Assembly: GCA_032690845.1 (NCBI GenBank)
Contig: CM064429.1
Span: 13,982,569-14,046,568, forward strand
Direction: 5' to 3'
DNA from: Eleusine coracana subsp. coracana
Lineage: Eukaryota; Streptophyta; Magnoliopsida; Poales; Poaceae
Length of the DNA: 64,000 nt
Each line of letters begins with the position of its first letter. Position 1 is the first letter of the stretch. The translations under genes and the position numbers were made by a program. A model generated the notes under the pieces. It did no database searches. It was not told the origin of the DNA and saw only the letters and a program-made list of their open reading frames with translations. Positions 22,282-33,420 of this stretch are shown here, in pieces.

Positions 22282-22936
22282 GTACCTCACGCTTGCACCA
22301 GATGGATCCTATTGTCAATCCATCTAATGGGTCCATGTCATTGTACATGACGTCGTCATACGACTCATACGACGATAGAATTGGTCAACCAATGTCGAAG
22401 CACTTGAAAGACCACAACATCAGCAACAAAGGGCACCTAGTCAAAGATTCCATGTTGCTCCTTCATGTGCATGCGTCACATAAGTCTCTGCAAGTGCTAG
22501 CCAAGACTGCTCAGCCTCAACTGTACTGCGACATCTCTGCTGGGTATGCGTCTGCTGTCTATTGTGTGATGGATACAAGGTGCTTGTATATGGTGTCCTG
22601 GTGCGTACTCATGAAAAATACCCATCCAAACAGCCATAGCAGGTATGCCTCCAAGTGCTCACGAACTCTCCAGTCCTCTGACTGTCCCCACGCAAAACTG
22701 CTCCAGCCAAACCTTAGTCGGTCAATGCTTGTCACCAAAATGAAACTGTGGCTTTGGTGCATCAACAGGAAGCACACTGGTGAAGCGAGACAGCATCTGT
22801 TGCCTCCAGTCTAGATGCACAAAAAGAGGAAAAACTATTACACCTAAAATTGGAAGTCCAAGTAGCATCAAGACATCCTCTAGGTTCAGGGCAATCTCGC
22901 CTACCGACAGGTGAAAAGTGTGTGTCTTTCGATCAC

Positions 22937-23252
22937 TGACCATTGACGATTGGATCCCCAAGGTATGAATGTTTTGGTGATAGATGACAACTATGAAATT
23001 GTGGGCTAATATCTACACGAGTGTTGTCTATATAGGAATCATCTCTAAGCTCTACTACAAATCATATGGATGATGGTTGCCTTGGCGATTGATGACAATG
23101 ACCGCAAGCATGCAGGTTTGTGAGCTTGATGGAGTCCAAGGGCTTGATGGAGATGGATCAAAGCTAAGGACAAGCTATAGAGCAAGTTTTGGGAACACTT
23201 GTCTAGTTGTTATGGCTTTGAGTCCATAGAAAAAACCGGACTATCAAGGGGG
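22937..23252 (+). repeat. 5' LTR of element C, segment 1
   Basis: Matches the beginning of the 3' LTR at 47866-48172 ('ccattgacgattggatccccaagg' region) but lacks its first about 12 bases. The segment ends where element B inserted; its last five bases, ggggg, are the B target duplication. Confidence 0.85.
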
Positions 23253-24783
23253 TGTTGACGGCTGTTAAGTACCATTTTCAACCGTCAACTATACTCAAAT
23301 AAAGGAGAATTTGGCATTTCATACACGCATGCTTTATCACAATAATATAGTTCCACTTGTACTTGGAGAACTTTGTGCATGCAGGAGGAAATGTGAAGGA
23401 AACACCTCAAAAGGCAAGAAAACACACTTTCGACCAATCAGAGAGTGCCACATGGACGTCACACGGATTGAAGGGCCCATTTTCAGCACTTAACCGACGT
23501 AACTCCCTATAATACCGCGCAAACCGACGTCAGGGCCCACAGGACAGCCACCTGGAGAAAGCACAGGCCAGGAGGGGCCACCCCCAGGTCGGCCGACCCA
23601 GCCGGGCGCCCTCTCCGCCTGGGCTTCCACGTGTTGGCTCCTCCGCGACTCCTGATGACGGTTTGAGATGCCTTCCGTGGCGGTTACGCTCCCTTGCCGA
23701 CCTATTGAGGCTATAAATAGGAGGGTGTGCCTTCACACTCAACACACACCACAAGAAGCATTTCTCTCTTGCTAGTATTAGTTCTTGGAGTTTTAGTGGA
23801 GTTAGGCTGAGTCTAGAGCTCTCTAGTCCCAAGTCTTCACTTGGAATTGGTATGGCTCTTGTATCTTTTCCCTTTTGTAAGACTTTGCTCTTATCAATAT
23901 ATATATCTTTTCTATATAGTTGTGCTTGGGTCATGAGTTTCTTGTTTGATATTGTGATCCATATATGTGATAGTATAGTCTACTTGTGTGATAGTAGTTT
24001 ATATTTATTATACTACTATTGTCATGCTAGTTATATACCGTCACTATAGTCTAGTTTATATGTTATAGTCTCTATGCTTAGTTTTAGCTGATAAAGTATA
24101 TCATGGGTTTGGTGATCGTGTTCGCACGGTAGCTCTGCCTCGTTAATAGTAATCACGGAGGGGCAGAGTGCTCTTTGGTCATGCAAGTATGGTACTTGGG
24201 TGACTGATTTGCATCAATTATTCGTTAGTCTACTGGTTCGTTGAGGTAGGCGGCAGGTGGTGACAGCCCTGTCCGTCCTTTGAAATCCTCCCCGCTAGGC
24301 TAGTGCGTAGGCTCTTGGCGGAAGTCGCCTGTGGATGCAGGGGTAAGTCCGTGCCTGAAGTGCTATATTATTGACTGCTGAACCTGAGTGTGGGTCTGTA
24401 TGTATTCTACTTAGGCTATGCAACTGTATAGGAATGTATAGTAGGAGTAGCTTAGCCTAGTCTTTCCTCCACTAGACTTTATTTATTTAGTAGGAATATT
24501 CTGTGTGTGTCACACTACCCGGTTATTATCATGTACCCGCCTGTCTTGGTTAGATATCCTTGCTAATTGTTAACATGATCTTATATGTTAGTAACGCTTC
24601 TTGATCATACCCTTCCTTTGGGATAAACAAATACGATACCCTGAATACTTCCGGGTGAAATGCTACAACGGTATTCTCCGTGCGCTTGCGGATTTTACCT
24701 ACTTGACTCTGGGACATATTAGTGAACCGTTTCTGGCCCCGTGCCGGGAATGATTTATTAATATGGCTTAGCAAAAGTCAACA
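23253..24783 (+). repeat. 5' LTR of element B
   Basis: 1531 bp. Contains a TATA-like CTATAAATAGG at about 23711-23721, consistent with the RNA start shortly downstream. About 99.5% identical to the 3' LTR by eye. Confidence 0.95.
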
Positions 24784-24791
24784 AGCATTTC

Positions 24792-24809
24792 TGGCGCCGT
24801 TGCCGGGGA
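24792..24809 (+). promoter_or_regulatory. Primer-binding site of element B (tRNA-Asp type)
   Basis: TGGCGCCGTTGCCGGGGA, eight bases after the LTR end; complementary to the 3' end of tRNA-Asp as in many Athila-type elements. Confidence 0.85.
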
Positions 24810-24929
24810 AGGCGTATGATCTAAGAAAAATTACTAATGTATATAGTAGTGTTGCAATTATTAAGGCTATCTCCTAGGCAGGCTAACCTTGCTTTGTTTT
24901 CTGCATTTTGTATGAAAACAGGGTAGTGT

Positions 24930-27161
24930 ATGACTGGTTTCGACTTGCCGACAAACTTCACTGAAGATCCTGAGTCACTCCTGAGAAGGACACGAGCTAG
25001 GCTCACCCCTCCTCGTAAGGAGACTCGGCCAATCGAACCTGTCATTCCCGCACCATCAAGCTCTGAGCAAATGGCCGACAAGACCCTCCGCGAGTTCTCC
25101 GCTCCCTCCGCTGCCAACATCCCTACGGGACCAGCTGGCAATGTGGGAGATGCGAACTTCGAGATCAAGACCGGTCTCATCACCATGGTGCAGGCTAGCC
25201 CATTTTGTGGGAAAGCCAATGAGGACGCTAGTGCTCATCTCCAGCAATTCCTGGAGATTTGCAACACGTTCAAAATGAAGGACGTCACCCCCGACGCTGT
25301 TCGCCTTCGACTGTTCCCGTTCTCTCTCCTTGGGAGAGCGAGACAGTGGTTCTACGCAAACCCTGAAGCTGTGAACACTTGGGAGAAGTGTTCAGCTGCG
25401 TTCCTTGCAAAGTTCTTCCCGCTGGGCAAGACCAATGCCCTCCGCGGAAGGATCTCAAGCTTCCAGCAAGAGTCGAAGGAGTCGATTCCTGAGGCATGGG
25501 AGAGGTTCCAGGAGTACATCCTGGCATGTCCCCACCACAGGATGGATGATTGGCTGATCATCCAGAACTTCTACAACGGGCTTACTCCGTCGGCCCGCGA
25601 CCACCTCGACGCTGCTGCTGGTGGAGCCTTCTTCTCGCTCACTGTGAGCAAGGCAAAAGATTTGATCGAGAAGATGGTGTCCAACCAAGGTTGGAATGAA
25701 GAGCGCCTCCAACCTCGCCAGCGAGGCATGCACTCCGTCAAGGAGGTTGACATGCTCGCCGCCAAGATTGACCTTCTCATGAAGAAGATGGACGACCAAG
25801 CCAATGGAGAAGTGAAAGCCCTAGATGCTCGAATGACTTGCGAGGTCTGTGGCAACACGGGACACTCGGGCAATGACTGCCCTGAGACCCGTGAGGACGT
25901 AATGTTCATGGGCAACAACAACAACAACGGCTACCGTCCACAAGGAGGTCAAAGTTGGGGTCCACCACGTCCCAACTACCAAGGAGGTAACTCTGGCAAC
26001 TTCTCTGGTTTTAATTCCGGTTATAATCAGCCCTCCTTGAAAGATCTTGTACTTGGTCAAGCTAAGGTTAATGATAACATCAGTAAAAAGCTTGCCACCA
26101 CTGATAGGACTCTTGAGAGCATCCACACTAAGATAGAGGGTGTTTCCTCTGCTCTCAAGAATCAGCAGAGCTTTAATAAAATGATAGAAACCCAATTAGC
26201 TCAGTTAGCTGCTGCTGTTCCTACTGCTGAGTCGGGGAAAATCCCGGGGCAACCCGAGACCCCCTTAGAAAATGTTAATGCGGTTACCACGAGAGGAGGT
26301 AAGTCCACTCGGGATCCGCCATACCCTAACCATGCAGGAAAGGACACATCAGCTGAGAAGCCGGCAGAAGAAGAAGAACTGCCGCCCAGGAAAACGGCCC
26401 CACATGAGTTCTATGACACGAACCTCATGCCGTTTCCCGAAAGAAGAAGGAAGCCCACCGTGGACGAGCAGTTCACACGCTTCGTTGAGGTGATCCAGAA
26501 GCTGCACATCAACGTGCCCTTGCTGGATGCAATACAAGTACCCACGTACGCTCGCTACCTCAAGGATCTTATCAGCAACAAGCGCCCACTACCGACCACA
26601 GAAATCGTCAAGCTGACGGAAGAGTGTAGCGCTGCTATACTCAAGCGGCTTCCTGAGAAGAAGAAAGATCCAGGGTGTCCCACGATCACCTGCTCGATCG
26701 GGACACAGAACTTCGACCATGCCTTATGTGATCTTGGGGCAAGTGTGAGCGTCATGCCGAAGGATGTCTTCGACAAGCTCAACTACACCACACTATCCCC
26801 CACGCCGATGCAGCTGCAGCTGGCCGATTCAACGGTCCGCTATCCGGCGGGGATCGCCGAAGATATTCCGGTGAAAATCCGGGATTGCTTCATCCCCGTC
26901 GACTTCGTAGTGCTTGACATGGACGTCGGGAAGAGCACACCGCTCATCCTGGGACGCCCATTTCTCAGCACTGCGGATGCTCGCATCGATGTAGGAGCCG
27001 AAGAAATCCGCTTCCACATCAATGGCAAGGAGGAGAAGTTTGACTTTCGGCCAAGGAAAGAACAGTGCAACATGATCCATATCAAGTACGGGCCGAACCC
27101 AAGCAACATCAAGGAAGTGGAGGTCACTCCGCAAAGAAGGACAGCCTCATCACATTCATGA
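24930..27161 (+). CDS. Element B gag-protease, 743 aa
   Basis: A long intact frame starting MTGFDLPTNF. Residues about 110-210 are the retrotransposon gag capsid region (FSLLGRARQWFY, WERFQEYILACPHH). About 303-316 is one CCHC zinc knuckle (CEVCGNTGHSGNDC). An Asn/Gly-rich linker follows. About 590-700 is the aspartic protease, with LCDLGAS at about 599-605 as the active-site box in its Athila DLG form and ILGRPFL downstream. The product would form the particle and mature it. The last nine or so residues after about 27125 look like a frameshift read-through: the continuation seen in related proteins is in the +1 frame (27065-27430). Codon use is G+C-rich compared with the flanks. Confidence 0.92.
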   Translation: MTGFDLPTNFTEDPESLLRRTRARLTPPRKETRPIEPVIPAPSSSEQMADKTLREFSAPSAANIPTGPAGNVGDANFEIKTGLITMVQASPFCGKANEDASAHLQQFLEICNTFKMKDVTPDAVRLRLFPFSLLGRARQWFYANPEAVNTWEKCSAAFLAKFFPLGKTNALRGRISSFQQESKESIPEAWERFQEYILACPHHRMDDWLIIQNFYNGLTPSARDHLDAAAGGAFFSLTVSKAKDLIEKMVSNQGWNEERLQPRQRGMHSVKEVDMLAAKIDLLMKKMDDQANGEVKALDARMTCEVCGNTGHSGNDCPETREDVMFMGNNNNNGYRPQGGQSWGPPRPNYQGGNSGNFSGFNSGYNQPSLKDLVLGQAKVNDNISKKLATTDRTLESIHTKIEGVSSALKNQQSFNKMIETQLAQLAAAVPTAESGKIPGQPETPLENVNAVTTRGGKSTRDPPYPNHAGKDTSAEKPAEEEELPPRKTAPHEFYDTNLMPFPERRRKPTVDEQFTRFVEVIQKLHINVPLLDAIQVPTYARYLKDLISNKRPLPTTEIVKLTEECSAAILKRLPEKKKDPGCPTITCSIGTQNFDHALCDLGASVSVMPKDVFDKLNYTTLSPTPMQLQLADSTVRYPAGIAEDIPVKIRDCFIPVDFVVLDMDVGKSTPLILGRPFLSTADARIDVGAEEIRFHINGKEEKFDFRPRKEQCNMIHIKYGPNPSNIKEVEVTPQRRTASSHS

Positions 27162-27430
27162 AGAACTTCCTTGAGAAGGAAAAGGCTGCACAGCAACAAC
27201 TGATGAAGGCAAGGAGGCAAAGGTCACACATTAAGCAACAGCCTCCGAAGTCCACAAGGCAGCAACCTCCGAGGTCTGCAAAGAAACAGGCTGTGAAGCC
27301 TGCAAAACCGCAGCCTCCGAAGCCCGAGAAGCCACCGACCACAACAAAGACCAAGAAGGTGTGGCAAATGAAACAAGAAGCATCATCCGTGTCTTCATCT
27401 CCGGGACCGGACAACGCTTCATCGAGCTGA
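27125..27430 (+). pseudogene. Element B: frame-shifted basic C-terminal tail of gag-protease
   Basis: In the frame +1 to gag-protease, sequence continues as a Lys/Gln/Pro-rich tail (KNFLEKEKAAQQQLMKARR, then repeated K-Q-Q-P-P-K-S / Q-P-P-K-P units) and stops at 27430. It overlaps the gag-protease end. This is most simply a single indel near 27125; a programmed frameshift is conceivable but no classical slippery heptamer is evident. Confidence 0.6.
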
Positions 27431-28166
27431 ACGCCGGAGAAAAGTCCCGCTCGTCGGACTTTAAAAGGTGAGTCCTCGCCGGGAGGTTAAACCGGTAGTT
27501 ATCCATATTTGCTCTTTTAATTGCATATTTGCTTTCCACCACATTTTGATTTTTCCCGACCACTGCATTTCTGCATTTTTGAATTTTTCCAGCCACCTTG
27601 GAATTTTTCAAAACTCATTTGCATTTTTTTGAAAATTTAGAAAATAGGTTTTTGGGCTTTCCATTTTGAAAAGATTTTTTGTCGAGCTTTTTGAGCAAAA
27701 AGGCAGCAGGGGACAAATCCCCTAGCCGTTGGGGAACACATAGGAAAAAGGGGGCTGCCAGGAGGCCCACCTGCCAGGTCGGCCGACCCCCTGGCCCCAC
27801 CTTTTCCTGTGCTCCTTTCTCCCAACGGCTATATGGCCATTGTTCTGTCCCTTTCTAACGACCATCTTGCTTCCTTGGCTATAGAAACCGCCCAGGAGGA
27901 GGAGTTTCACCATTCCAAGCTCATCTTTCACTCCCCTCCTTTGCTCACTTGTTGCTCTCCCAAAATTTCGTGTTCTTCAACTTTACTACAGCCCCAAAAA
28001 CCCAAAAAAAAAAATATTTCCCCTCTGTTTTAGTGCATTTGCAAATTGTTGTGAGAAGAAAACCAATTTCGGAGAAGCTCGGGTTTGTCGTTTTCACTAA
28101 CGCTCACCCGAACACTTGTTCGATCTTGTTTTTGTTCTTGTCTTGTGTTTGTTCTTGTGTGCAGCC

Positions 28167-29657
28167 ATGTTCAAACGAATGAAGCAAGTCGCCGGAATCA
28201 AGCGGAGAAAAAGCACTCGTGCAAGCACGAGTCAAGCATCCTCCGTCGAGCTCACACCAAGTCCGGGGCATGGTGACCCCGAAGCTGAAATTCCGGAGGA
28301 AAGGCCGGCCTTGCTCATCACCGAGGAGCATCTCGACATCAAGGACGACCGCGAGGGCCAAGCCATCGCACTCATGAGAGAACGGCCATTCGCCCACACC
28401 CGACGCTTCGATCCGGACTTCCTCGAGAAAATAGGTATGAGAGAAGAATTTGCCTCTATTTTTCGCACTATGGGTTGGCTAAATTTCGTAGAAGTAGATG
28501 AGCCGGGTTCTCGTTTGCTTACTATGCAGTTTTTATGCACCCTTAGAAAGTATGATGAAGGCATTTCTTTTCGCTTGTTTGGGCAAGAGCGCTTGGTCAC
28601 ATGGGGTGATCTTCATGCTATGCTAGGTCTAAATCCTAAATGTAGGCTAGACTCAGATAAAGCGCTAAAGGGGTTCCATAAAGAAAGTTTTTGGAAAAAG
28701 ATTTCCGGAAACGAGTGGGGTCCCAAGCCTAGAACAAGTGCCATCCATAATCCTACACTTAGATTTATGCATGTGTGGTTGGCTATGACCTTGTTTCCTC
28801 GAGGTGACATTAGGGTTGTCCGGCAAGATGAATTGAAAATACTTTATGCCATGGTTAAGAAAATTAGGGTGTCACCCGCGGAATGCATGATTGATCAATG
28901 GTTAGACAATATAAAGTTGACAGGACCAATTGAGTGCACCTCTTTAGTTACTCGCATTGCGCAGAAGTGTGGTCTGCTTGAGAATGTTCATGTTGAATAT
29001 TTGACGGTAGATAGAGAATTTCTAGGCGAGGACTATTTTGTGCAAGGACATACTTTGAAACATGGTCCAAATAATACCTTGATCTATCACTTTCCCGGGT
29101 ATACAAATGAATTCCCGTTACCTAACCCGGGTCTTCGTTTGTATCACTGTCGGACACTAACCCTCCCACTTGAGCCAGTGGGAGAAGTTCGCAGGCATAG
29201 TGTTTCAGGGCGACCGACACGTTCCCGTAGGCATATGGAGCCTACACCGGAGTTTCACACTCCGACCGGAGATCCGGTATGGGAGCAGCCCCCGCCACAG
29301 GACGAGGCGGGTGCATCAACATGGCAGGCCGGAGCATGGGAATCTCAGTACGATTACCCCATGTAGACGTCATCAAGTTCAAGCGGACCGCCATCCTTTG
29401 CCACTCGGTCATTCTCATCCCGTGGGTTCTGTGAACTCAACTATGGGATGGCCGAGTTGACAAGGAGGGTGAACGACCTTGATTTGCGCACCGAGAGCAT
29501 GCAACAAACTCTCACGCAACATGTCGCCGACACCCAGCAATGGCAGAATTTCAGCGACAACCAATTGCGCCAGCTGAACGCGATGATGGCTCAGAATCAG
29601 AGCAATTGGGATGCCTTCTTCCGCCCCCAAGGCTACGACCCGAACCAGCAGATATGA
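28167..29657 (+). pseudogene. Element B: Athila ORF1/env-like gene with one amber codon
   Basis: ATG at 28167 lies two bases after a strong splice acceptor (long T-rich tract ending TTGTGTGCAG), matching the spliced env-like transcript proposed for Athila elements. The frame to 29366 gives 399 aa of the Arabidopsis-retrotransposon ORF-1 (ATHILA) family: FAHTRRFDPDFLEKIG, MGWLNFVEVDEPGSRLL, LFGQERLVTWGDLHAMLGL. A TAG at 29364-29366 interrupts it. The same frame then continues open with a Ser-rich linker and an MAELTRRVNDLDLR coiled-coil-like segment to 29657, so the parental protein was about 496 aa. Function is unknown in the family. An in-frame extension upstream of 28167 encodes a hydrophobic run but lies in the intron-like tract. 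Confidence 0.8.
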
Positions 29658-31066
29658 GCAAGAACAAGCTTGGGGGAGGACCCCCCTTCTCACGGTAACT
29701 TGTATCTTTCCCCTTCCCTTTATTTCTTGCATTTGCTAAATCTGAAAATCCATAAAAATTTGCAAAACATAAAAAGAACAAAAATATTTCCCTTTTTCAT
29801 GCGGGGTATGAATGTGTATAATTTTCCTATGTTGAGATGATGAATAGTTGCTCTGTCCTTTATTCCTCTCTAATGCTAGTTTACAACTTAGTACTCTCTC
29901 AAGAGTTAGGTTTGTTGGTAAATCTTGCCTTGAACTTGAATCTTGTGGGTAGCATATGCATTCTCTAGTTCTAAGTTGTTGAGAGGTATGATATGATAGA
30001 TAGGGCTGCTATGATCTTGCTCAACGTAAAGCTTGAATTCCGGAGTTTTATTTTTCAAAATGACAAATTGATAAGTTCCTCAATGATGAAAGTCCCACCA
30101 CAGCCATATGTAGTGTTTACATTTGAAAACCTTTACACATATGCTGCTTGTTTCACATTGAGCTTAGTCAAAATTGTTGTGACCCTAGTAGAACTCTTTT
30201 CATGCTTTCTTGATCAAGATCATATACACACATCCACCGCCATGAGCTATCCTTCTAAATCAAGAAGATAGCATCCACCATATCCACCATATCCACCGTG
30301 AGCTATTCTTCTACACCGGAAGAAAGCCACTATCCATCCATCTATCCAAAGAAACACTCCATATATCCATTGCAAAATTCCTCTCTCAAAGTATTCATTG
30401 CAAACTAGGACTATGGCTATGCAAAAAAGAAAAGAAAAAAAAATGCTCAAAAAAGAGAGCAAGCAAAAGATAGCCATAGCCTAGAAACTCCAAAAGAGAG
30501 AAGGAAAATTCAAAAAGGAGTTATTTCTTCCCATCCACCATTCCTCCGTTCTCCCACACACTTGCACATCTTGATCAAGATTGTTTGAATTGATGTTTTT
30601 CTTGGATCCGGTCTTTTGACATAGCAATATTATGTGAACATGAGTGCCTCATATATCCCTACCTTGAGCTCCACATAAAGCCTTATTTAGAAGTAGGTGA
30701 TTATAGGCAACACTTTGCCTTGGTGAGGAATCATACACATATTGAGTGATCCGAGAGAATCATTTGAGGAACTTGGTTTTTATTTTCAAAATCTTTTGAA
30801 AACCTCCGGAATAACATAGCGGAATCTAGAGCAAGTGATTGGTGCCCTGCAATTGTTCTATCTCTCAACCGCCCAAGACAATGAGGTGTAAAAGCCCCAT
30901 GGATCGAGGTAAATGGGTAAGTTATGTGCCAACATATTTAATTCTAGGAAGAGTACTTTGTTGTGCGCATAGTATTATTGAGGAGTAGGACATTGTAGCA
31001 ACTCCTGATCAACAACTTAAGTTTATCTTTGCTTCGGGACGAGCAAAGGGTAAGCTTGGGGGAGTT

Positions 31067-32597
31067 TGTTGACGGCTGTTAAGTACCATTTTCAACCGTC
31101 AACTATACTCAAATAAAGGAGAATTTGGCATTTCATACACGCATGCTTTATCACAATAATATAGTTCCACTTGTACTTGGAGAACTTTGTGCATGCAGGA
31201 GGAAATGTGAAGGAAACACCTCAAAAGGCAAGAAAACACACTTTCGACCAATCAGAGAGTGCCACATGGACGTCACACGGATTGAAGGGCCCATTTTCAG
31301 CACTTAACCGACGTAACTCCCTGTAATACCGCGCAAACCGACGTTAGGGCCCACAGGACAGCCACCTGGAGAAAGCACAGGCCAGGAGGGGCCACCCCCA
31401 GGTCGGCCGACCCAGCCGGGCGCCCTCTCCGCCTGGGCTTCCACGTGTTGGCTCCTCCGCGACTCCTGATGACGGTTTGAGATGCCTTCCGTGGCGGTTA
31501 CGCTCCCTTGCCGACCTATTGAGGCTATAAATAGGAGGGTGTGCCTTCACACTCAACACACACCACAAGAAGCATTTCTCTCTTGCTAGTATTAGTTCTT
31601 GGAGTTTTAGTGGAGTTAGGCTGAGTCTAGAGCTCTCTAGTCCCAAGTCTTCACTTGGAATTGGTATGGCTCTTGTATCTTTTCCCTTTTGTAAGACTTT
31701 GCTCTTATCAATATATATATCTTTTCTATATAGTTGTGCTTGGGTCATGAGTTTCTTGTTTGATATTGTGATCCATATATGTGATAGTATAGTCTACTTG
31801 TGTGATAGTAGTTTATATTTATTATACTACTATTGTCATGCTAGTTATATACCATCACTATAGTCTAGTTTATATGTTATAGTCTCTATGCTTAGTTTTA
31901 GCTGATAAAGTATAGCATGGGTTTGGTGATCGTGTTCGCACGGTAGCTCTGCCTCGTTAATAGTAATCACGGAGGGGCAGAGTGCTCTTTGGTCATGCAA
32001 GTATGGTACTTGGGTGACTGATTTGCATCAATTATTCGTTAGTCTACTGGTTCGTTGAGGTAGGCGGCAGGTGGTGACAGCCCTGTCCGTCCTTTGAAAT
32101 CCTCCCCGCTAGGCTAGTGCGTAGGCTCTTGGCGGAAGTCGCCTGTGGATGCAGGGGTAAGTCCGTGCCTGAAGTGCTATATTATTGACTGCTGAACCTG
32201 AGTGTGGGTCTGTATGTATTCTACTTAGGCTATGCAACTGTATAGGAATGTATAGTAGGAGTAGCTTAGCCTAGTCTTTCCTCCACTAGACTTTATTTAT
32301 TTAGTAGGAATCTTCTGTGTGTGTCACACTACCCGGTTATTATCATGTACCCGCCTGTCTTGGTTAGATATCCTTGCTAATTGTTAACATGATCTTATAT
32401 GTTAGTAACGCTTCTTGATCATACCCTTCCTTTGGGATAAACAAATACGATACCCTGAATACTTCCGGGTGAAATGCTACAGTGGTATTCTCCGTGCGCT
32501 TGCGGATTTTACCTACTTGACTCTGGGACATATTAGTGAACCGTTTCTGGCCCCGTGCCGGGAATGATTTATTAATATGGCTTAGCAAAAGTCAACA
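31067..32597 (+). repeat. 3' LTR of element B
   Basis: 1531 bp, same ends as the 5' LTR; follows the polypurine tract and is followed by the ggggg target duplication. Confidence 0.95.
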
Positions 32598-32602
32598 GGG
32601 GG

Positions 32603-33420
32603 TCTAGGTCATTTCTCTTAGGTCATGCCTAGTCGATGATGTGAAAGGTTGCGCGGTGAAATCACAGGCACTAGGTGACAGTGGAGAAGCCAAGGAGTTG
32701 TTCGAAGAAGACGGGAAATGAAGTCAAGTGAGGACGAGGAGTTTCAGCTTCTGGACGAACTGACCGGACAGAGGGGTCACTGGAGACCGGATTGTACGGT
32801 CACTAAGTGGATAGAGAGCAGTTTGCAAGGAATCTGTTTGCACAGGGATCAATAGTGACCGAACCGTCCGGTCTGTATGGAGACGCGCCAAGATAGAGAG
32901 GACACAAATTGGGAGCTCTCTGGAATGGAGAGAGAAAGTCTGATCGGACAGTCCAATCAGCTGACCGGACGGTTCGGTCAGTAGGAGATTAGCAGGGGTA
33001 GAGCCGTTGGTGCCGAGGATTGCAGTGATCGGACAGTCGGGTCAGTTGGCCCAAAAAGTTGATTTCGTGGAGCAACGGTCAGTCCGGTCAGAGTAACATG
33101 GAGTGATCTTGCACATCTAAGACTAGGTGTCCTTGAGGGTGTGATCTAGGTTGTTACTCTTGGTCTATGGTGAGACCTAGACCGGTTAGGTGTTGGTGAT
33201 CGAGCCTATCGTGATCTGTTGTGAAGGCCATCACACATTTGTACACTGTTTGAGCCCGTCGGTGAAAGGGGCATCGCTAGTGAGTGCTCGTGTCGGTTCG
33301 GGGAGTCCGGCAAGTTCTCAAGGCAGACAAGCTTGTGCCTTGGTGGCAGCGGTGACGCGCACTGTGTCTTCACTCCAGGAGTGATTGCGGGCTCATAGGC
33401 AAGAACTCCATATTGGTGGC
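32603..33420 (+). repeat. 5' LTR of element C, segment 2
   Basis: Continues element C's 5' LTR after the B insertion ('gtctaggtcatttctcttagg'). Contains several GACCGGACGG/TCCGGTC motifs. Compared with the 3' LTR it lacks about 160 bp (3' LTR about 48681-48835) that include the TATATAA promoter box. Confidence 0.85.

Larger units (their letters stand above)
18328..22936 (-). pseudogene. Plant-mobile-domain (PMD) gene, disrupted
   Basis: Minus-strand exons match the plant mobile domain found in MAIN/MAIL-type genes and Mutator-like elements. The first piece (22936 to 22282) begins DRKTHTFHL, followed by GEIALNLEDVLMLLGLPI and, in another frame, REHLEAYLLWLFGW. Exon 2 (about 20975 to 20693) reads PHFVASFDQLMPDRVRW and ends at a GTAAGT donor. 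Exon 3 (20619 to 18983) opens after TTTATTGTAG with MTRKGQG and WAAKMEPWIE, is split by a solo LTR, and ends at a GTAAGT donor. Exon 4 (18846 to 18328) opens after GTGGCAG with IDVCDSVATELEDF. Several stops and frameshifts, two solo LTRs, and truncation at element C remove function. In plants PMD proteins act in silencing and genome stability; whether this copy was a host gene or part of a transposon is open. Confidence 0.75.
23253..32597 (+). mobile_element. Athila-type Gypsy element without pol (element B)
   Basis: Complete 9345-bp element with two 1531-bp LTRs (23253-24783, 31067-32597; TGTTGACGG...AGTCAACA) and target duplication ggggg (23248-23252, 32598-32602). Primer-binding site TGGCGCCGTTGCCGGGGA at 24792-24809 (tRNA-Asp type). 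Polypurine tract cttgggggagtt at 31055-31066. It carries gag-protease and an Athila env-like ORF but nothing resembling reverse transcriptase, RNase H or integrase between them. I noticed only about seven differences between the LTRs, so insertion is recent. The 29658-31054 stretch is a long untranslated 3' region with purine-rich runs near 30420-30480. Confidence 0.95.
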
